Shown here piece after piece: positions 56,305-64,000 of a stretch of DNA of 64,000 bases. A program made the position numbers and the translations under genes. Position 1 is the stretch's first letter, and the number at the start of each line of letters is the position of its first letter. The DNA is from Turnera subulata (Eukaryota > Streptophyta > Magnoliopsida > Malpighiales > Passifloraceae): contig JAKUCV010007760.1 in NCBI GenBank assembly GCA_028386065.3, positions 22,935 to 86,934 of the forward strand. The letters are read 5' to 3'. The notes beneath the pieces are model-generated. The model was not told the origin of the DNA. It was given only the letters and a program-made list of their open reading frames with translations, and ran no database searches.

Positions 56305-59300
56305 TGTTTAATGGAGAAATTTACGAAGAAGTGAAGAGAAGGGGAAGAGGAGAAGAAGCAGATGGAGAAGGGAAAGAAGAGCTGAATTTTAGCTCGTCAG
56401 TATTCTTATTCTACCTTGTATTCCAATTTGTACATAATATATATAGGAGATAATAATGAGGGGAAAGACAATGTTAGGTACACCACATTCAACACGTTTT
56501 ATAACACTCCCCATTTGAATGTCATTGTGTATTAGGTAGAATACGCTATTGGAAGAACTGCCTCATTAAAAACCTTACCAAGAAAAACCCAAGGGGATAA
56601 AAACTTGGTGAAGGAAAAAAGAGTGCAATGCGTATTCTACTCCCCCTCATTTTGGCCTCTCTTGATTTCTTGATGTCGTTGCATGCCAATCATCTTTGTT
56701 AGCTTCTGATGACATGTGTTTTGTCCGATCACTTTTGATACATTACTACTTTAATTGGACAATGTGGGCATCATTATCTTCATAGTTTGTTGTTGGAGCA
56801 TCTTCCTTGCCCTCTTGCTTTTGTGGTCCCGATGATATAGCAATTTCATGTTCAAAGTTGTAGCAGATGTTCATCTGTGCTTTACGTTGATCAAATAAAA
56901 GACCTGCATCTGCAAAGACCAACTATATTCTCTTCGGGTTTACAGAGTTAACATAATACCACATCTGTTATACCCCGAAGATAAGATCAAAGTTATATCT
57001 TGCCAATAGGCTTAAGTCAAAAGCTTCAGGCTTTATGTTACTACCAATATAAATTATACTTAGATAGGGTACTTCAGGACCAATCTAATTTTTGAGATTC
57101 TTCATCTCAAATTCTTTCTTGAAACATAGCACATTATTTGGAAGCTTCTTCAGGAGTTCCAATAATATTTATATCACAATAATAGTATCTAAATCATAAT
57201 CAATAATAATAAGTGCAAATACATAGAGCATATATGCAGGAGTAATCATACCACACATACTCAAATTTGGTTTGAATCATATAAAGATCAATTTTAGTTT
57301 AATTTTGTATATTCCCAGGAATTAGTTGCTTCAAGCAACTTGAATCCTTCAGGGATTCTCATGTATGTGCCATGACTTATGGATCCATAGAAATAGGCTG
57401 TAATCGCATCCATTAGATGTATTTCTAATTCTTTCATATTATGCCAGACTTATCAAAAAATAATTGCATCCACCACAAGGGAGTATATCTCCTCACAATT
57501 AATACCAAATCATTTGGATAAAACCTTGTGCGATAAGTCGTGCTTTGTATTTCTTTATTATAATTTCCTTTTTGCACAAATACCCATTTTTCAATCGACT
57601 GGTTCTACACCATCTGGACTACAGGTCCAAAAAATTTCTCGCTTCACAAGCGAGTCTAACACAGCCTTATGTCTGCTCTATTTTGGCCAATCACACTGCG
57701 CCTACATTCACCAATGTAGGTTCATGATCCTCATTTTATTTAGCGCTATATTATAAATAAAACAAATATTCCGTCGACGATTATTTCACATCGGTTCCCT
57801 CTTATTCCTGACACTATAATTGAGATCTCATCATACTCATTTATTTCAGGTACCTGAGTTACTTTTGGAACTTTATTAATTGTGTCAGAAAACCTCTTTT
57901 GGAGGATTTTCCTCTTCTTGAGGACTTTTAATATGATCCTCTACTGGAGGTCTTATTTTCTTACTAGGGCCATTTTATCTCTTTACTCCTTTTTCCCTAT
58001 CGGGAATTTTATTTTCTTTTTTGGAACCGAGTATATTCTACGCTTCTGGCGTACTTTAGATTCATTTGCATACTATACTTGTTCTTCTGGAACATTAATT
58101 TGAACAGGAGCATTTGCAGCTGGTATATAAGATTTGGTCACTTTATGTGTCTGGCAATTTCATATCAATTTTCTTGCAAATGAGTCATCTTTTGAACTTC
58201 AGGTTCACACTAATTTGTTTGAGGATCAACAACTATATATTGATAATATATTTCAATAATATCTTGATCCAGCTGCTTACTTTTTCCCCCTAATGTTAGG
58301 TAAACTCTATCGTCAAATTAACAAATCTCCAATGGTTAGTCAATGGTTTCAATCACTTTGTAATTGATGGAGATTTTTATACCCAACATCTATTCCCAAC
58401 CTTCTTTAAGGACCATCTTTACTATACTGTGGTGGAGCATTATATACTGTATAACCAACGGTCCGAAGATGGGAGTTACTAGGTTCGTGACCATGAATCA
58501 ATTAAATGGGGAGACCTTATGATAACTTGTTGGCTTGATGCACACAAGTGTTGCTGCATGTAAAATACCATTTTCTCAAACAGTAATATTTCATTAACAA
58601 TGGTCCTGCAATCAATTGTCAATATTCCCCCAGATCTATTTGGGTTTATTTCCAATGATATACATTATCCATTGAAGAAATATACCAGCATTATCTAGAC
58701 ATATAGTCTAATAACATAAGTAGGGATATGTACCCGCAAGTGGCTTAATCATTAAAATAAGTGCGCACAACGCCAACTTGCGTCACACAATAGATCATCT
58801 AGTCGATACATCGTAAAAATTACCTAGATGGTCAACACGGTGGATTTATTAGTCCGCGTACATGTCCCTGAATTATTTCTAAACTTGCTGGTGATTCTAG
58901 GCCAATCTCATCTTACGAAGGCCGTATAATTAATTTCGCAGCAAACAAACACGTGGAAATTCATTGATTGTAAAACTTCTGGTTTTTCAATAAATGACCA
59001 AATAAATTTTGTGCATCATTATTGACCTGGGATGGCCCAACTGGTCATGCCAAACAATAAGTACATGTACCAACTTCAAGTTGGTGCCAGCTTTAGGCTG
59101 TTATTTATGTGCCAGCTTCAAGCTGGATATAATAACTTAGAAAAATTATTTACCAGCTTCTGACTGGTGCATAGAAGCTATAATTCACATATCTATCTGC
59201 CAACTTTTAGTTAGTCTCAGCTTCGGGCTATGCAAATTGTGTATTTAAATACTTAAAATTGCTAGCTTCAAGCTAGTACATTCCAGCTTCTAGCTGGATA

Positions 59301-59480
59301 TGGTAAGTTTCAATTACTCAATTGCTAGCTTCAGGCTACAATACATGTGTCAATATTAGGCTTATTTCTGCCACTCATGTCGGAAAAAATCAGAATTATT
59401 GAGCAATAATTAAATGTGACGGCAAACTTTTCCAAAACAAATCCTCGAATATTGAAAACTTTTGGAGTTTTGTGAAAAAT
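56305..59480 (-). mobile_element. Decayed Ty1/copia retrotransposon
   Basis: A minus-strand remnant. The 3' LTR is 56305-56506 (TGTTAT...TAAACA, 202 bp), preceded by a polypurine tract ending GGGGAG (56507-56512). Upstream is a copia-type 3' leader (about 56540-56660, cccttgggtttttcttgg on minus). The polyprotein is broken by many stops but still recognisable. The reverse transcriptase (about 57640-57310) shows KWVFVQK, KYKARLIAQGF, LMDAITAYFYGS and MRIPEGFKLLEA. An integrase-region relic (DHLG) is near 58830. The gag side (about 59040-59360) contains an array of palindromic repeats. I did not find the 5' LTR; the element appears truncated near the LINE fragment that follows. Confidence 0.8.
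59070..59338. repeat. Array of nine short palindromes (ccagcttcaagctgg type)
   Basis: Nine 13-16-bp near-palindromes lie in 270 bp, starting at 59070, 59086, 59112, 59153, 59200, 59218, 59261, 59283 and 59324. Most have a 5-6-bp stem (ccagc/gctgg, ctagc/gctag or ccaac/gttgg) around ttcaa, ttcta, ttcgg or ttcag. Stem changes are often compensated on the other side. Spacers are irregular. Confidence 0.75.
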
Positions 59481-59597
59481 AATACACATCTCTATTCACC
59501 CAGAAAATCTTCTGGATCTTTTCGGAGACAGAAGGCTCAGACTATAAAGAGAGAGTAGAGATATTTGTAGATGCAAAAAAACTCAACAAGATAAAAC

Positions 59598-60128
59598 ATG
59601 CCTTCCCCGACTACTGTCTTCTTTGTTGAGGGAGCCTCGCTAGGTAGGAGGAACAGACTAGCATATAGTATGGTAAATGAACAACAGGAGGAATTACCGA
59701 GTGAACTCACAAGAATCCCTCGTTTAGTGTTTGATGATGAGCTTTACTCATCTAGGTTCTTTGTGACTCCTATGGAAGAAACTTTCTTCCCGGAGGACCA
59801 AGGTAACCTCAGGGCTAGTTTTTATGGCTCAGCTAATTCTATTATGTTTTTCATATCCGATAGACTGCAGGAATTTCAGCTAGAGCCTTCATGTCAAATT
59901 TTAAATCAAAGCAGCTATTATCAGGTTTCTATGATGACTCGGAGTGTCCCGAGGGTGTTTGGGTTACCGTCTACATGGCCTAAGGTACGACTATTATTGT
60001 GGAATTGCAGGGGTGAAGCAAGAAGGTCTCAAGATTTTTTTGTGCGTACCTTAAGAGATCTGAAGAATCAGTACAAGCCCAACATGGTACTGATTACTGA
60101 GACTTTGTGGCAAGCAGGAGAAAATCAT
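59598..60128 (+). pseudogene. LINE endonuclease frame cut by LTR insertion
   Basis: The frame opens at 59598 and ends with a recognisable start of an EEP endonuclease: LLLWNCRGEARRSQDFFVRT, then PNMVLITET, the family's first two catalytic-motif blocks. The first 110 residues are unfamiliar and may be an ORF1-ORF2 linker or a fused segment. The frame is broken at 60128 by the LTR starting TGTAACGCC; the last seven codons before its stop (60152) belong to the LTR. It is separate from the LINE at 24153 in strand and sequence. Confidence 0.75.
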
Positions 60129-63100
60129 TGTAACGCCATGAATCTTTCATAAGTTGATTTTCGGCATTTTTGGAAATTTATTCCGATTTTAACCTTGAGG
60201 TATTTTCGAGTTTTAGTTGAGGAAATAAATTATTTTGCCATGAGAATGTCAATTCTAAGTCGGTATTGTTCATAGTTCGGGTTCTGTGGGAAACGAATTC
60301 GAGATCGGGCGAGACGAGAGGTTTAGTGTGGTTTCATTCGAAACTACGTCGTTTTGGGTTAAAAAAAAAAATAAAATAAAATTTGACCAGGCAGGGTTGA
60401 CCGCGCCTAAGCGGACGACGGGTCGTCCACTAGGGCGGCCAACCTAGCCCGAGTCCCCTTCTCCTTCTCTTCTTCACTTTTTCTTTTCTTTCTCCTTCTT
60501 TTCTTCTCCAACCTCCATTTTCTTCTTCCCGTTGTCTCCCCACTCAGCCGGCTGCAACGGTCATGTCCCCCACTTCTCTTCTTCCTTTCTGTTTCTTCCT
60601 ATAATTCCTTCCCACTTCCTCCTCGTCCCCCATTTTCTTCTCCTTCCCAGATTCGGCCGCCACTACTCTTTCCTCTCCTTCCCTTCACAAAACCGCCGCC
60701 GCCGCCATACATCTTCTGTTCCCTTTCCCGTGTCGCCGTCGCAGGGACACGAAGCCGCCACCACCACCAGTCGCAGAGGAGGCTTGGACGAGGGCCGGCG
60801 GGTGCAGGATCGACGAGGCCACTAGTGACACGCCCTCGACTTCTCCGGTAAGCACCGTCTCCTCTATTTCCTTGCTGTTCTCTTCGTTTACCCGGTGGTC
60901 GATTCTGACCGGATATGCGTGTGGGTGTGTGTGTGTCGCGTGCTCCGGCGTTGATGTGTGCGTGTGTGTTGGGGTGTTCGGATGGTTGTGTTGTGTTGTC
61001 GGGGTTGATGTGGTCGGCCGGGACACGCTGGGTTCGGGCTTTGCTTGTGGATTGTGACTAGGCTCGGATTTCCAGTGGCGGGGTTGGACGGGTTTGAGCA
61101 GGGGGGTACTTGCTCGGGCTAGTGGTGGCTGTCAACGATTGGGCTTCAGATCGGGGGAGACAGATCCGAGACTCGTGAATCCCGGGTAAGGATCCATTCT
61201 GTACTTTTCACTCCAACTCGTTTTTGTGGATATGTGGGAGTTGTGTTGAATTCAAGTTGTTTGTTGCTGTTCGGTTGTTCGTGGCAGTGGGTAGAGACTG
61301 TTTCGGGCGACACTGTGGAAATTCCGGCGAAATTCCGGCGAAGTGACCGGAATCCGGCGAGCGTGCACTGTTCCGGCGAGGGCTCGGAAATTTTCCGGCG
61401 AAGGCTCGGGTTCGGACAACGGACTATATTTCTCGTTTTCACGAGTGTTAGACGGTATTGTCCTTGTGTTATCTCGGTTATACCATGTAATTAAATTTTG
61501 GAATTTTATTTACCGAAACATATTTACATTGATAAATTTGGTGAATTGTGGATTTCCGAGAGCGGAGAGTTAGAGGGTGTGGCCGGGTGAACCTACCGAC
61601 ACGAATAGACTTTAGGCCGTTTAACCTTGGGCTCGGGATGGCTTTAGGACGGTTTTAGGAAGAACCGAGCCCAGGCCCAATAATCTCATTTGTAAGTTTA
61701 GAATGTTTTATACGGACTTAAAATACGGACCTAAGGCCTAATCACGGGTAATTAAATTCACGGACATTAAGAACGGGTTTGAAACCCAATTACATGATCA
61801 ATAAAAATATGGACTTAAGAGGTGGGCCTTTGGCCCGGAATTTGTGATTAGGCATATAGTGGGCTTTAGGCCCGAGAATTGTTAATGGACTTAAACAGAT
61901 GAACTTTAGATCTTTAATTGTTGGAGTTATGGAATAGAAAATAATCTTTTGGACTTAGACCCGGAAATCTTATAATCGGAAAGTTAGGGTCGGGAGATAC
62001 TCGATTAGAGCATACCTTAGCATACATATACGTTTTTATTCCTAAAATTGTTTAGTGATTATATTATGTACCGGTATTCAGGCACGGGAGATACCTCGAG
62101 AGCTGTAGACCCGGATCGGGAAGAAGTCATAATCCGCATTTTGAGGTGACATTACAAGTCTTTTTATATATGTTTTGTGAATGCATGTTGGTGTGGTTTG
62201 TTTGTTTACTTGCCTTGGTTGCTACATGCGATGATTGGAATTGTATGCTTGAATGATTCACATCCCTAAATTCTATATGAAACATTGCTAAGAAATATAA
62301 TATGTAAAATGCTTTGGTGATGATGTATGGTTATGGGCCGCAGGCCCGGATGAAACAGGGACACTTACAGTGCACACATCCCTGAAAGACATAATGTATC
62401 TCAACCGTAATAGTATGTGGTTATGGGCCGAAGGCCCAGATGATACAGGGGCACATACACACTTCCCTGAAAGACATAATGTACTTCAAACAGAAATATA
62501 AAGGTTTAATTAAAAACAAAATACTAAATTCTACTGTGGTGTCGGTTGGTAACCCCGAGGAGGGTTGGGTACCTCGGGTCACGTTATGCTGTTTAGCATG
62601 CCCAGGGGATGTAGGTGCACCCCTGGAAGACTTGCACCGGTTAGGTGTGTCTGAGTGCACCCTCAGGTAGCTAGCGGCCACTTGAGATTTATCAGTGGTT
62701 TTTGGCCTCAGAATCTACCCCTTCTGAGGTTCGACTTTTGGGTTTCACACCNACAATAAGATAACGCATTGAGCTCAAACAATACGAGCTATAATACAAT
62801 AAAACATTTATGTGATGGTGTGTGATTCTGATTTGCTTGTATGCTGTACTTGTGCTCGTGAGCTACTCACCCTACGAGCATGACTTCACTTTCATGTATA
62901 TTTAGACTTTTAATGTTCACTGAGTAGGCGACTCACATAATCGCCACCGTTATTTTTCAGACTTTAGTTAGCGTGCAGACTCACTTATACCTTCGACTCG
63001 GAGATCAGACGCAGTCACTTCAGCAGGTAGTTGTGCATTATCTCTTGGTGGGATCCATAGGGCCATATGCATGATATTTTCTATCTTGAGTATTATTATT

Positions 63101-63405
63101 ACTTTCATCTTCCGCTGCATGTGAAATAACTCGAGGTGTCATAAGTATTGTATCTTTTTATCGGCAGTTAGCCGGAGTTGATTTGTGATATTATGTCGGC
63201 GTGATGCCGTGATGGCTTATTATTTGTTAAGCCGGTTGATCTCGTTTATTTTTATGACATCTCGTTGTTAATACATTTTCATGGAAAATGTTTGCATGCC
63301 GAAGCATCGGTTTTGTTTTTGTACCCCGGGTTTCAAGAGTATTTTGGTAACTCTTTTTCATTTAATTATTTCATTTTTTATTTAATTGGGGTACGGGCTC
63401 CCACA
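60129..63405 (+). mobile_element. 5' LTR of Ty3/gypsy element, family B
   Basis: A 3277-bp LTR starting TGTAACGCC and ending GGGCTCCCACA, directly followed by a primer-binding site and a gag frame, so it is the 5' LTR of an element extending past the window. The left target sequence would be ATCAT (60124-60128); the right copy is outside. It has the same layout as family A: a pyrimidine-rich leader (60450-60700), a GCC-rich stretch, then tttattt-rich sequence, but different sequence. A 90-bp near-duplication (gttatgggccg...) begins at about 62329 and 62419. A single N lies at 62752. Confidence 0.9.
62752..62752. other. Single ambiguous base (N)
   Basis: One N lies within the family B LTR, probably an unresolved polymorphism or a consensus ambiguity. 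Confidence 0.95.
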
Positions 63406-63407
63406 GT

Positions 63408-63419
63408 TGGTAGCGGAGC
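63408..63419 (+). other. Primer-binding site, initiator tRNA-Met type
   Basis: TGGTAGCGGAGC, two bases after the LTR end, matches the plant consensus TGGTATCAGAGC (complement of the initiator tRNA-Met 3' end) at 10 of 12 positions. The two mismatches suggest an aged or variant site. Confidence 0.8.
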
Positions 63420-63531
63420 GGGCTTCAGATCTTTGGGTTTTCAAGTGATTTTTCCCTGTGCATAAGCCTGTTTCAGATTTATGATTTCTAAAAAACGTGT
63501 TTGACTTGTTTGCATTCATATAGGCATCACT

Positions 63532-64000
63532 ATGGATCCACCGCAAGACCGGCACAATGCTGATGGGCTGGATGAACTTCCTAGTCATGTTTCCGACTCT
63601 GTGTCGGTAGTGCCAGTCCCTGATGGTCAGGGAAATGTTGGTGCAGCTGGAGCACAGAATGCAGTGCCATTAGTACCTCCTGGTATGGATGCGGCAATGC
63701 AACAACAGTTTCAGGCTTTCCTGCAGTGGCAGCAATTTCAACAGTTTCATCAGCAACAACAGGGCGTCCAAGCCGTTCCGGTCGCACCTGTTGTTGGCGA
63801 CATGGAGAGTGGTTATAAGCACATGGATAAGACAGCAGTTGAGATGTTCTCAGGAGAGAAAATCACCGCAAAGGTAGCTGATGATTGGTTCCGTCAGGTG
63901 GAGAATGTCTTGGAGAAGTTCACGTATACACCAGAGCACTGGGCTCGATTTGCGGCACACAAGTTCACGGGTTATGCATTGAGCTGGTGGCAAGGACTTG
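63532..64000 (+). CDS. Ty3/gypsy gag polyprotein, N-terminal part
   Basis: Open from the ATG at 63532 to the window end (156 codons). The N-terminal 100 residues are Gln/Pro/Val-rich with a QQQFQAFLQWQQFQQF helix. Then the retrotransposon gag domain starts: KTAVEMFSGEKITAKVADDW, FRQVENVLEKF, ARFAAHKFTGYALSWWQGL. The A-x-W-W signature is typical of plant chromovirus gag, which forms the virus-like particle. No stop or frameshift appears in the visible part. Confidence 0.9.
   Translation, partial: MDPPQDRHNADGLDELPSHVSDSVSVVPVPDGQGNVGAAGAQNAVPLVPPGMDAAMQQQFQAFLQWQQFQQFHQQQQGVQAVPVAPVVGDMESGYKHMDKTAVEMFSGEKITAKVADDWFRQVENVLEKFTYTPEHWARFAAHKFTGYALSWWQGL

Noticed and set aside
59070..59338. CRISPR-like array
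   Set aside because: Units are short degenerate palindromes with irregular spacers inside a plant retroelement; not a CRISPR array.
60532..61573. Frames in the family B LTR
   Set aside because: They lie inside a defined LTR, with repetitive His/Thr/Val-rich products and no conserved features.

Overview
This is plant nuclear DNA, almost certainly from a eudicot. It contains GT-AG split genes whose products match Arabidopsis-type families (RTFL/DVL, FKBP20-1, SDIR1, PCS1, RDUF, C/VIF-type inhibitor, GPAT5), AT-rich intergenic DNA, and many plant LTR, LINE, SINE, MULE and hAT insertions. The species cannot be fixed from the sequence. Two assembly gaps are visible: a 33-N run inside the GPAT gene and a single N at 62752.

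Host genes, left to right: an RTFL/DVL small-peptide gene (9229-9510, +); a five-exon FKBP20-1 immunophilin (16344-17634, +); an eight-exon SDIR1 membrane RING E3 ligase (18618-21904, -), convergent with FKBP20-1; an intronless PCS1-type aspartic protease (30595-31914, -); an intronless RDUF-type RING/DUF1117 E3 ligase (36828-38222, -); an invertase/pectin-methylesterase-inhibitor-domain secreted protein (40162-40683, -); and a GPAT5-type glycerol-3-phosphate acyltransferase (44585-45712, -) whose N-terminal exon is lost in the gap. They do not form a pathway. Several have stress or cell-wall roles in Arabidopsis (SDIR1 and RDUF in ABA/drought signalling, GPAT5 in suberin), but the clustering looks incidental.

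Most of the remaining DNA is transposon-derived. Two solo LTRs of one Ty3/gypsy-like family have target-site duplications (212-3769, GGATA/GGATA; 47755-50710, CTGAT/CTGAC), and a minus-strand fragment of the same family starts at 43306. A related but distinct element has its 5' LTR at 60129-63405, followed by an initiator-Met-tRNA-type primer site and a gag reading frame that runs off the window. It is inserted into a LINE endonuclease reading frame. A nearly whole but decayed L1-type LINE (24153-30015, -) has a 15-17 bp target duplication, a long RRM-containing ORF1 and a broken ORF2. A decayed Ty1/copia element lies at about 56305-59480 (-). DNA transposons with intact target duplications are a 1.4 kb MULE (54502-55902), a 1.0 kb hAT (41571-42608) and two related MULE-like MITEs (10927-11137, 15093-15384). 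A 94 bp tRNA-like SINE sits in an SDIR1 intron.

The most unusual pattern is a set of about a dozen micro-insertions. Each has a direct duplication of 8-18 bp flanking only about 10-30 nt, usually a few bases followed by an A-run, and often the same ATC-A(n) end seen on the LINE, the SINE and a 613 bp retroposon here. They look like retrotransposition events truncated almost to the tail, or filler-plus-duplication repair scars. A second notable pattern is a pair of minus-strand poly(A) retroposon-like units (about 1-4240 and 33391-34003) that both carry a pyrimidine-rich leader, a strong GC hairpin, then short tandem repeats. I found no CRISPR array, rRNA gene or convincing tRNA gene.
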